A DNA stretch of 6,770 nt. Source: Bacillota bacterium. Lineage in GTDB: Bacteria; Bacillota_E; Sulfobacillia; Sulfobacillales; Sulfobacillaceae. The DNA lies in NCBI GenBank assembly GCA_021820645.1, contig JAKADJ010000123.1:1-6770 (forward strand). The letters are read 5' to 3'. Shown here in pieces: positions 1 through 5,828 of this stretch. The notes under the pieces were generated by a model. That model saw only the letters and a list, made by a program, of their open reading frames with translations, did not search any database and was not told the DNA's origin. Position 1 is the first letter of the stretch, and each line of letters opens with the position of its first letter. A program made the position numbers and the translations under genes.

Positions 1-60
1 GGCCTCGAGATGTTGGCGGACCAAGTGGATGCGATGGTGCGGGAGAATCAGCGGTGCTGA
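1..60 (+). CDS. 3' end of an unidentified upstream gene
   Basis: Frame 1 is open from the window edge to a TGA at 58-60 and encodes 19 residues ending in ...[10 protein letters not shown]. Sixteen of the 19 codons end in G or C, which favours this frame over frame 3 (open to TAG at 81-83). The residues look like a charged amphipathic C-terminal helix. The next gene starts 25 bases downstream with its own ribosome-binding site, so the two are probably co-transcribed. A MarR- or TetR-type regulator often precedes exporters of the next gene's class, but too little is visible here to name a family. Confidence 0.5.
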   Translation, partial: GLEMLADQVDAMVRENQRC

Positions 61-70
61 TTTTCGAAGA

Positions 71-78
71 AAGGAAGG
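71..78 (+). promoter_or_regulatory. Ribosome-binding site fixing a TTG start for the exporter
   Basis: AAGGAAGG at 71-78 lies 7 bases before TTG at 86-88. An ATG at 29 lies inside the upstream gene's end, and an ATG at 95 is 16 bases from this site, which is too far. The TTG is therefore the best start. Confidence 0.75.
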
Positions 79-85
79 ATTAGAA

Positions 86-1858
86 TTGACCCAGATGGAT
101 TTAGGTAGTCGGTACAAATGGATCGCGTTGTCCAATACGACGCTTGGCGTGCTGATGGCGTCTATTAACGGCACCATACTTATTATTTCATTACCGGCTA
201 TTTTTAGGGGGATCCATATTGATCCCCTGGCGACCGGCCAGACGAGTCTTTTGCTATGGATTTTAATGGGATTCAACGTGGCCACCACAATTCTCCTGGT
301 TTCCTTCGGGAGGATTTCCGACAGCTACGGCCGGGTGCGGTTATACAACATGGGGTTCTTAGTGTTTACCATAGGATCCATCCTGTTGTACTTCACCCCG
401 AGTGTGGGCACGGCGGGAGAATGGGAACTGATTATCTTTCGTTTCGTCCAGGGGATCGGGGGCGCTTTCCTGTTCGCCAATAGTGCAGCCATCCTAACCG
501 ATGCGTTTCCCGTTAACGAACGGGGATTTGCGCTGGGTTTAAATCAAATTGCCGCGATTGCGGGCGGGGTTTTGGGCCTAATCGTGGGTGGGATCCTATC
601 GACCATCGACTGGCGTTTGATTTTCCTGGTTAACGTGCCGATTGGGCTCTTTGGTACCGTGTGGGCATACATTGCGCTCAAGGAAACTGCGGCACGCCGT
701 CCCAGTCGGTTAGATTGGTGGGGCAATCTTTCTTTCGCCATTGGGCTTTTGGGGGTGATGCTCGGGCTTACCTACAGCATCACGCCCTATGGCCATCACC
801 CGATGGGATGGACCAGCCCATTTGTGATTACCAGTCTGGTCGTTGGTGTGGTATTGCTCATAGCCTTCTTGATCATTGAGCGCTACGTTAAGGACCCGAT
901 GTTCAAACTCGGGCTCTTTAAAAACCGAGCCTTCGCCATCGGCAATATCAGCATGCTACTGGCTGCTGTTGCCCGGGGTGGCTTGTCTTTTATTCTAATT
1001 ATTTGGTTGCAGGGGATCTGGCTACCTCTTCATGGAGTCTCCTTTGCTAATACTCCGCTACGGGCGGGCATCGATACGATTCCCCAAATGGTTGGGTTTT
1101 TGGTGGCAGGCCCCATAAGCGGGCGCTTGTCGGATAAGTGGGGGGCTCGAGGGTTCGCCACAGTGGGGATGGTTGTGGCCGCGGCGGGGTTCTTCTTGCT
1201 GAACACCCTACCGGCCGACTTTTCCTACTTTCCGTTTGCGATGTGGATTTTTGTGGTGGGTGTCGGGCAAGGACTCTTTGCATCGCCCAACACCTCGGCG
1301 ATTATGAGCGCGGTCCCTGCCCGCTATCGTGGCGCTGCATCAGGGATGCGGGCCACCTTTATGAATGCGGGTACCATGTTAAGCATGGGGATCTTCTTTT
1401 CCATGATTATTGGCTCCCTCGCGGCGAACCTTCCTTTTGCCATGCAACACGGCCTCAGTCAGTTTGCATTGCCGCATGCGATGGTAGTGAGCCTAAGCCA
1501 TCTGCCACCAATGGCGGTGCTGTTTGCGTCACTCCTGGGCTATAATCCGCTGGCGCACCTAATTCCGACCGCCGTCATCGCTCACTTGCCGGCCGTACAA
1601 AGTCGGCTGATGCTATCTTCGCGGTTCTTTCCGACGTTGATTGCCCACGCCTTCATGAAATCGCTTCGGGTGGTGTTCCTGTTTTCGGCGGGGCTATCGC
1701 TAGTGGCAGCGGTTCTTTCGGTTTTTCGGGGCCAACGCTACATTTATGATGAGTCAGAAGATGCGGGCGCAAGCCAAGGCACGACCGCGGTAGGGGCATC
1801 GGAAGAATTCCAGACGGGAGCCATTGGGGTGGCCGGACGTCGAGACAATCGCGGATAA
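86..1858 (+). CDS. MFS exporter, DHA2 (EmrB/QacA-like) family, 14 predicted helices
   Basis: This is an inner-membrane major facilitator superfamily protein of 590 residues, probably a proton-coupled efflux pump for drugs or other toxic compounds; the substrate cannot be read from sequence. Visible family marks are: a first helix ending SLPAIFRGI (about residues 33-42); the loop 2-3 motif [10 protein letters not shown] (75-83); the motif B-like RFVQGIGGA (119-127); a glycine-rich motif C-like segment (about 151-170); and [13 protein letters not shown] (175-187), typical of DHA2 proteins. The length fits the 14-helix class. A long loop of about 80 residues lies before the last helix and carries [15 protein letters not shown], a feature I associate with one bacterial branch of this family. 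The last 40 or so residues form an acidic to neutral cytoplasmic tail. The TTG start is chosen from its ribosome-binding site. The gene follows an upstream gene by 25 bases and is closed by a terminator. Asn replaces the conserved first-helix aspartate (see findings). Confidence 0.92.
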   Translation: MTQMDLGSRYKWIALSNTTLGVLMASINGTILIISLPAIFRGIHIDPLATGQTSLLLWILMGFNVATTILLVSFGRISDSYGRVRLYNMGFLVFTIGSILLYFTPSVGTAGEWELIIFRFVQGIGGAFLFANSAAILTDAFPVNERGFALGLNQIAAIAGGVLGLIVGGILSTIDWRLIFLVNVPIGLFGTVWAYIALKETAARRPSRLDWWGNLSFAIGLLGVMLGLTYSITPYGHHPMGWTSPFVITSLVVGVVLLIAFLIIERYVKDPMFKLGLFKNRAFAIGNISMLLAAVARGGLSFILIIWLQGIWLPLHGVSFANTPLRAGIDTIPQMVGFLVAGPISGRLSDKWGARGFATVGMVVAAAGFFLLNTLPADFSYFPFAMWIFVVGVGQGLFASPNTSAIMSAVPARYRGAASGMRATFMNAGTMLSMGIFFSMIIGSLAANLPFAMQHGLSQFALPHAMVVSLSHLPPMAVLFASLLGYNPLAHLIPTAVIAHLPAVQSRLMLSSRFFPTLIAHAFMKSLRVVFLFSAGLSLVAAVLSVFRGQRYIYDESEDAGASQGTTAVGASEEFQTGAIGVAGRRDNRG

Positions 1859-1878
1859 ATCGATCATTAGAGTAAAAT

Positions 1879-1926
1879 CACCATGGCTCGCCTTATTGCC
1901 TGCAGGCGAGCCATGGTGTTTAGTTT
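1879..1926 (+). terminator. Intrinsic (Rho-independent) terminator of the exporter unit
   Basis: A perfect 14-bp stem (1879-1892, CACCATGGCTCGCC, paired with 1905-1918) encloses a 12-base loop. It is followed by TTTAGTTT (1919-1926), an interrupted T-run. The stem begins 20 bases after the exporter stop codon. The run of Ts is short, so termination may be incomplete, but the stem is strong. Confidence 0.85.
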
Positions 1927-1954
1927 GGAGGCGTGCGCGATGTCGTGATAAGAT
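1925..1954 (+). promoter_or_regulatory. Possible sigma-A-type promoter for the PrsW gene
   Basis: TTGGAG (1925-1930) and TAAGAT (1949-1954) are separated by 18 bases and match the -35 and -10 consensus at 3 and 4 of 6 positions. The position, directly after the terminator and about 35 bases before the start codon, makes sense. The match itself is weak. Confidence 0.3.
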
Positions 1955-1988
1955 CGGTAGAAATTGTGGCGCGACAGGATGTGTCGGA

Positions 1989-2924
1989 ATGCAGTGTGCC
2001 GAATGCGGACAAACTCTTCTCGAAGTGCATTGCGCGACGTGCCAGTTGCGGAGAACTGGTGGGCTTTTTAGTGTGGCTCATCGTTGGCTACCAGATAACC
2101 CGGTGCGATATCTTGCGACGATTGCCGCATCTCGCCTCTATCTTGGGTTGCTGTTGCTGGCCATCGCACCCATCTTGTTGCTGGCTCTGCATGTCAACAT
2201 CGTGGTAGGGATGATGGTTTATTTTTCGTTGTTTTGGTTTTTTGTGTTCCAACCGTTATTGGCTAATCAGATTCGGTTACGACCGCTAACCCTGGATATC
2301 GGGGCATACATCTTCACCGGGTTAATTGGGACCTCTCTGGCTATGCTGGTCGAATCGTTCTGGTATCACACTCCGGCTCGAGGCTTCCTAAACGCGCCAC
2401 AGGTACTAATATCTACCCCGGCCTACGTTCTTTGCATCGGAATTACCGAAGAAGTCGCCAAGCAACTTGTGGTGTTTTTGGTAATGCTGTGGCAGCGTGC
2501 CAAAAAAAAGGTCTGGTCTCCCCTCAGCTACATGATGCTTGGAGTTTCCTCCGGTTTGGGATTTTCAGCGGTAGAAAACATCTCCTATGTGGAACGCGGA
2601 TTGGCGTTCGAGGTAATGCGTCACGCGTTTGGGATCGGGACCTTTACGGCCCTTACGCGGGCTCTTTACACGCCGTTTTTGCATGCCATTTGGGCAGGGA
2701 TTGCGGCCTGGGGGATAGGCCAAATTGCCGCACAAGGAGTCGCCAGGTGGCGCATGGGCCTGGGACTTATTATGCTCGTGGCGGTGTTTCATGGGGTCTA
2801 CGATGCGACCATCGGTCGGCATCCGGGCGTCGCAATCTTGGATGTCGCGGTGTCTTACTTGATTTTTTTGGCGTTGTTGTTAAATGGCAGGCGGCCCCGT
2901 CACGCCAATCATCTAGGCATTTAG
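1989..2924 (+). CDS. PrsW-family intramembrane protease with N-terminal zinc ribbon
   Basis: This is a 311-residue multi-pass membrane protein. The PrsW family (named for the Bacillus subtilis protease that makes the first cut in the anti-sigma factor RsiW) is recognised by its ordered motifs. These are EEVAK at residues 154-158, FSAVEN at 192-197, LHAIWAG with His232, and FHGVYD with His268 and Asp272. The glutamates and histidines form the active site in this family. At the N-terminus, Cys3, Cys6, Cys15 and Cys18 form a CxxC-x8-CxxC zinc ribbon, followed by a basic stretch and then several hydrophobic helices from about residue 48. The ATG at 1989 is chosen because AGGAT (1976-1980) lies 8 bases upstream and the ribbon starts right there. 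The frame is open further upstream to 1824, but that stretch crosses the terminator. The gene converges on the minus-strand kinase gene, 40 bases away. No anti-sigma factor is visible, so the substrate is unknown. Confidence 0.88.
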   Translation: MQCAECGQTLLEVHCATCQLRRTGGLFSVAHRWLPDNPVRYLATIAASRLYLGLLLLAIAPILLLALHVNIVVGMMVYFSLFWFFVFQPLLANQIRLRPLTLDIGAYIFTGLIGTSLAMLVESFWYHTPARGFLNAPQVLISTPAYVLCIGITEEVAKQLVVFLVMLWQRAKKKVWSPLSYMMLGVSSGLGFSAVENISYVERGLAFEVMRHAFGIGTFTALTRALYTPFLHAIWAGIAAWGIGQIAAQGVARWRMGLGLIMLVAVFHGVYDATIGRHPGVAILDVAVSYLIFLALLLNGRRPRHANHLGI

Positions 2925-2964
2925 GAGAAGGTTGCCTACGGGTTCTTGCTTGAGCTCGCCGCGA

Positions 2965-4158
2965 TCATTGGCCCACTCGACGGGATTGGCCGGCCTCGTG
3001 AGGTTCACCCAGGGGAATCCGCAGTACCATCTGATTTTGGTGGGCGCTATGTGTGAACTCAAGAGTTCCTCCGACTTCATCTGCTCGAGTCATCATGTTA
3101 AAAAGACCCAAATGGGGCGCACTTACATCTATGTTCCAGGGCTTTCCGTTGTCGACGACATTAAGTTCGAGGACCGTCTGCCGATCAACATCCAAAGCAA
3201 TATCGGCTCGCGTCGCAAGCGAATGACGAACCAGATTACTTAGGGCCTCCTCCACCACCCGATAGAGCGCCATGCGCTTTTCGGCGGTAACTGGGCTGTC
3301 AAGACGACCGTCCCACGTACTCACTGTGGAATCCAATTTGAGATCGACCTCGAAACAACTCGAAAACCGTTCGACTAAGTGTTTAAGGGCCGGTACTAAC
3401 GCAATTCGGATCAGGCCTGGGTGAATTGCGTGGCAGAGTTGTCGGATTTGTTGTTCCCGGACCGTGTCCAAAATTTCCATGGAGGTGTTCAGCAGCTCAC
3501 GCACCTGGTGGGGATTGTCGTACAGTAGCTCCTGGCATTGTTGTAATTGATGCCACGCCACTAGTAGGTGGCTTTGCACCTTGCCATGAAGATGGTCGGC
3601 GATGGCTTGCGCAGTGCGATCCTGAAGGTGGGTGATTTCCGTCATCAAGGTCTTGAGGTGGGCGGCATTCAATCCGGCGCGTTCCTCAAGTTCGGCCACC
3701 CGTTCTAATCCTTGGGCTTCTCGTGCATAGCGCGCTAAGTTAATTTCTTCAAATCGTGACCAGGGCTTGGAAGAATACGCGAGGATCGCTCCTTTCACCA
3801 GATCCCGAACCCTTACCGGTGTTAGCGAGACATATTCATATTGCCAAATCCGGCTTACCCGGTCCACATCGGTGATGGGCGAATACCTCTCCATGTAGTC
3901 TCTGATAGAGACCCTTATGGTTTGCGCTTCGCAATACACGGAGAGCCAGAGGGGATTGGCTTCGAGTGGCCACCATGGATCCTCGATCGCACTCGTGGCG
4001 GGTCTCTGGAGGACGTCGTCACCGGAGCCAGTGCAGTGTGCGCCTATCGAGACCGCATGTCGGGTCGGATCGTATTGTGCGTACTGCACGAGGGGCCATC
4101 GAGTTTCGTGTTGCACATTTGCCACAAAATGCTGAAATTCTATAAGATCCCGCTTCAT
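2965..4158 (-). CDS. GAF-like sensor histidine kinase, NarL/DesK type (HPK7-like)
   Basis: This is a predicted soluble kinase of 397 residues with no membrane helices. Residues 1 to about 140 resemble a GAF sensor fold (VQYAQYD at 24-30, GAILAYS at 123-129). A helical segment follows (about 145-240) and contains IADHLHGKVQ, whose His191 matches the phospho-acceptor of HisKA_3 kinases (usual form ARELHDxxxQ). The ATPase part has the N-box EEALSNLVRHS (Asn308), the motif VVDNG (Asp336-Gly338) and a glycine box LGLFNMMTRADEVGG (350-364). Family members phosphorylate a LuxR/NarL-type response regulator; none is in this window. The ATG at 4158 is supported by AAGAAGG 8 bases upstream and by alignment of its N-terminus with the neighbouring paralogue to within about one residue. 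A TTG at 4311 in the same frame would add 51 residues, but it has no well-spaced ribosome-binding site. The DNG motif is followed by Lys-Pro instead of the usual x-Gly. Confidence 0.85.
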   Translation of the reverse strand: MKRDLIEFQHFVANVQHETRWPLVQYAQYDPTRHAVSIGAHCTGSGDDVLQRPATSAIEDPWWPLEANPLWLSVYCEAQTIRVSIRDYMERYSPITDVDRVSRIWQYEYVSLTPVRVRDLVKGAILAYSSKPWSRFEEINLARYAREAQGLERVAELEERAGLNAAHLKTLMTEITHLQDRTAQAIADHLHGKVQSHLLVAWHQLQQCQELLYDNPHQVRELLNTSMEILDTVREQQIRQLCHAIHPGLIRIALVPALKHLVERFSSCFEVDLKLDSTVSTWDGRLDSPVTAEKRMALYRVVEEALSNLVRHSLATRADIALDVDRQTVLELNVVDNGKPWNIDVSAPHLGLFNMMTRADEVGGTLEFTHSAHQNQMVLRIPLGEPHEAGQSRRVGQ

Positions 4159-4452
4159 GTAGGATACCTTCTTCTTGTTTGGCCTCCTCTCCGAGGCTCT
4201 GTCGTCGAATGCCTGTGAATGCTGGAAGGGAAGGTCGTCTTCCCAACGTTCGCCAATGTCCACAAAAAGTCCTTCCATATTTTGGCTTGAGGACCAGGAA
4301 TCGTTCGTCAAGTCTCGATATATTAAACCTCCAGTCGACCAATGAGCTGTCGAATCGGCAAGAATGAGTAGATCTCGGCCCGATATCTGTGAAGCGGCCT
4401 TGCGTTTTATCGAGGCCGAACAAATTTTCGAATGGGCGGACCGTCGGCTTGG
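4159..4452. other. 294-base spacer between the paired kinase genes, open in the kinase frame
   Basis: No separate gene is convincing here. Read on the minus strand, the frame of the downstream kinase is free of stops for all 98 codons back to the TAA of the upstream gene (4453-4455), so both genes share one frame. Translation of the stretch includes an acidic segment, GLFVDIGERWEDDLPF. The first usual start codon in it is TTG at 4311, which lacks a good ribosome-binding site. A perfect 6-bp hairpin with a 5-base loop is at 4228-4244 (GGGAAG/CTTCCC), and a 6-bp inverted repeat, CGGCCT/AGGCCG, is at 4395-4418. Neither is followed by a T-run on the minus strand, so no terminator is called. It could be a leader, an N-terminal extension or a decayed linker. 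Confidence 0.5.
4167..4173 (-). promoter_or_regulatory. Ribosome-binding site deciding the kinase start
   Basis: On the minus strand, AAGAAGG (4173-4167) ends 8 bases before the ATG at 4158. A second purine-rich site, GAGAGGAGG, lies a few bases further upstream but has no start codon at proper distance. Confidence 0.65.
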
Positions 4453-5643
4453 TTATTCTGAGGAAGCCGGTATCGGCTCCTTGGAACGACCCAGGACATG
4501 GTAAGTGAGAGGTAAAATCAGCATCAAGGAGGTTTCATGGTCAGACCAATAAGTGGTGCCACCGCACAACAGAGCGCATTGATCGATCTCCGCACGATGG
4601 GGGTTCCGGTTCAGAGGAGAGGGGGAATCCTCTTGGATTTGAAGCCACAGGCATTCTTGACTCACGGCCGCATGGACCCGAATACTGTCTGATGCATCAG
4701 ATTCGGTCAGAGTCCTTAGCTGGAGCTTGGCGATGGTCCAGCTAGCTAATCGAATGTGCCATGCAATGCGGTTGTCTAAGGGATGGTCCCACACCCGCAT
4801 CTCTTCGTCCGCCGATAAGAGAATCCGCTCGGCCCTCTCGTTCTGATTGATGAGAGCGCTGAGCCCGGGAAGTAGGCCAATTCTCAACAGAGATGGATAG
4901 AGTTCCTGGCCTAATTCATACACTTGGTTAGTGGCTAGGTTGGTGACAATTTCTCGGGCTGTCGTCAGGGGCCCACGTATAGCTTCCGGTAGGTCGTCAT
5001 TGTCGTTAAGGATCTGTGTAAGCCGCCAGTTGACTGCCGAAAGGCGGCCCTGAACCACGGTGTTGAGTACCTCCGCGTGCTGGGTGCGGCGCTCGGCGGC
5101 CCGGGCGTTCCAGTTCCATGCGGCTTCTTGAATGGACTCTCGCGAGGGGGCGTCACTCTGCGGGCCCAGTAATTCATCACAGAGTTGCACAAATTTTTCC
5201 CATGGGTATACCTGGTCAAACGCCCTCTTCAGACCACCATATGCCAGGATGGCACCCCAGATGTCGCCGTGAGGACCTTGGATCGGGTTGACTTGTACCT
5301 GATGTAAGCTTTGATGCTTAGTTAGGACGGCTAATAACTCCGGGGCTAAAATTCCTTGCAGGAAAGAGTCGATGGTCGTCTGGATTGGGCGACCCTCAAG
5401 ATATACCTCACGGGTCAAAAAATTGGTTGACCCCGAATGACTGCGATAGAATGGGTTTAGTGGAGATTTTAAGGCGTCGGTGATTATTTGGAGGCGATTC
5501 AAATTGGGAATTTGAAATGGCGAGATGCCCATGATAAAGACTTCGCCGCGAGCCCCGTCGTAGCGCGTAATCTGGACCCATCCAGCGCCAAGGATTTCTT
5601 GAATTATCGTGGCCGCTCGATCCCAAACCGTTTTGGCATACAT
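4453..5643 (-). CDS. GAF-like protein with degenerate histidine-kinase domain (predicted pseudokinase)
   Basis: This 396-residue soluble protein is co-linear with the downstream kinase. Shared marks are the GAF-like part (VQITRYD at 23-29, GAILAYG at 130-136), a helical dimerisation-like part with a VQGRL...NWRL pattern, and a segment LYPSLLRIGLLPGL (248-261) matching IHPGLIRIALVPAL in the kinase. The catalytic features are gone. The phospho-acceptor position is Asn194, the N-box region reads WTIAKLQLRTL without the EEALSN pattern, the DNG site reads EDS (338-340), and the glycine box is reduced to Cys-Gly-Gly (360-362). The frame is intact, so this looks like a maintained pseudokinase and not a broken gene. 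The ATG at 5643 has AAGGA 9 bases upstream. It is the first gene of the minus-strand pair and is divergent from the acetyltransferase gene. A role as a regulatory or sensory partner of the kinase is inference. Confidence 0.75.
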   Translation of the reverse strand: MYAKTVWDRAATIIQEILGAGWVQITRYDGARGEVFIMGISPFQIPNLNRLQIITDALKSPLNPFYRSHSGSTNFLTREVYLEGRPIQTTIDSFLQGILAPELLAVLTKHQSLHQVQVNPIQGPHGDIWGAILAYGGLKRAFDQVYPWEKFVQLCDELLGPQSDAPSRESIQEAAWNWNARAAERRTQHAEVLNTVVQGRLSAVNWRLTQILNDNDDLPEAIRGPLTTAREIVTNLATNQVYELGQELYPSLLRIGLLPGLSALINQNERAERILLSADEEMRVWDHPLDNRIAWHIRLASWTIAKLQLRTLTESDASDSIRVHAAVSQECLWLQIQEDSPSPLNRNPHRAEIDQCALLCGGTTYWSDHETSLMLILPLTYHVLGRSKEPIPASSE

Positions 5644-5660
5644 TCCCTAAAGTCCTTACC

Positions 5661-5689
5661 GGTGAACGATTGCTTACACGAAGTTCACC
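5661..5689. repeat. Inverted repeat GGTGAAC-N15-GTTCACC
   Basis: The two perfect 7-bp arms lie at 5661-5667 and 5683-5689, with centres 22 bases apart, about two helix turns. This fits a binding site for a dimeric regulator better than an RNA stem. It lies 18 to 46 bases upstream of the pseudokinase ATG. No regulator is identified. Confidence 0.45.
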
Positions 5690-5702
5690 CTCGGTGATCC
5701 CT

Positions 5703-5731
5703 ACGGTAGAACTCTACCCGCGATTCGCCAA
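5703..5731 (-). promoter_or_regulatory. Possible promoter of the pseudokinase-kinase pair
   Basis: On the minus strand, TTGGCG (5731-5726) and TACCGT (5708-5703) are separated by 17 bases. The -35 match is fair (4 of 6) and the -10 match weak (3 of 6). Transcription would start near 5696. The -10 box overlaps the palindrome at 5705-5718, and the inverted repeat at 5661-5689 lies just downstream, both suitable for repression. Confidence 0.25.
5705..5718. repeat. Palindrome GGTAGA-AC-TCTACC
   Basis: Perfect 6-bp arms with a 2-base centre form a 14-base operator-like palindrome. A second overlapping palindrome, CTAC-G-GTAG, is at 5701-5709. It overlaps the candidate -10 box of the minus-strand pair. 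Confidence 0.45.
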
Positions 5732-5745
5732 TCGCTCGGGTGGGG
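5712..5745 (+). repeat. Stem-loop in the divergent intergenic region
   Basis: 5712-5720 (CTCTACCCG) pairs with 5737-5745 (CGGGTGGGG) over 9 positions, two of them G-U. After a 2-base bulge (5735-5736) a 5-bp stem CGATT/AATCG closes a CGCC loop (5726-5729). The G-U pairs work only in + strand RNA, so it would sit in the leader of the acetyltransferase transcript if that starts upstream of it. No T-run follows, so it is not a standard terminator. Confidence 0.45.
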
Positions 5746-5763
5746 TGAGTAGAGGAATCACCC
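5743..5763. repeat. Inverted repeat GGGTGA-N9-TCACCC
   Basis: The perfect 6-bp arms lie at 5743-5748 and 5758-5763. The arms contain the same GGTGA core as the repeat at 5661-5689, which suggests one regulator could bind both. Confidence 0.4.
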
Positions 5764-5814
5764 ATAGCTCATATGGAGCAAGAGTCAGGGTCCGTACCAG
5801 GCCTAACAAAGAGC

Positions 5815-5821
5815 AAGGGGG
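5815..5821 (+). promoter_or_regulatory. Strong ribosome-binding site fixing a TTG start for the acetyltransferase
   Basis: AAGGGGG at 5815-5821 lies 7 bases before TTG at 5829. The in-frame ATG codons at 5871 and 5883 have no comparable site, and starting there would cut off conserved N-terminal residues. Confidence 0.75.
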
Positions 5822-5828
5822 ACAAAAT

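Noticed and set aside
1824..1988. Upstream extension of the PrsW gene in the same frame
   Set aside because: It overlaps the exporter's 3' end and runs through the strong terminator hairpin. The zinc ribbon begins exactly at the ATG at 1989, which has a ribosome-binding site.
2925..2964. Search for a terminator between the convergent genes
   Set aside because: No stem followed by a T-run was found on either strand. Only the short palindrome GAGCTC is present.
2932..3243. + strand open frame of 103 codons after the PrsW gene
   Set aside because: It lies almost wholly antisense to the kinase ATPase domain and has no recognisable features.
4156..4311. 51-residue N-terminal extension of the kinase from TTG 4311
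   Set aside because: The nearest GGAGG is 16 bases from the TTG, while the ATG at 4158 has a well-spaced site and matches the start of the paralogue. It is kept only as an open question in the findings.
4019..4423. Alternative minus-strand frame of 134 codons across the gene spacer
   Set aside because: Its second half overlaps the well-supported kinase gene in another frame. It shows no recognisable domain and has no good start signal.
4364..4504. Possible 46-residue + strand gene with a protein-like sequence (EAALRFIEAEQIFEWADRRLGY)
   Set aside because: It has no clear ribosome-binding site, its last 52 bases are antisense to the pseudokinase gene, and several frames in this stretch are open. 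There is no supporting family match.
5737..5754. T-box-like GGGTGGGG sequence in the divergent spacer
   Set aside because: The conserved T-box form AGGGTGGNACCGCG is not present, and there is no following terminator or aminoacyl-tRNA related gene.
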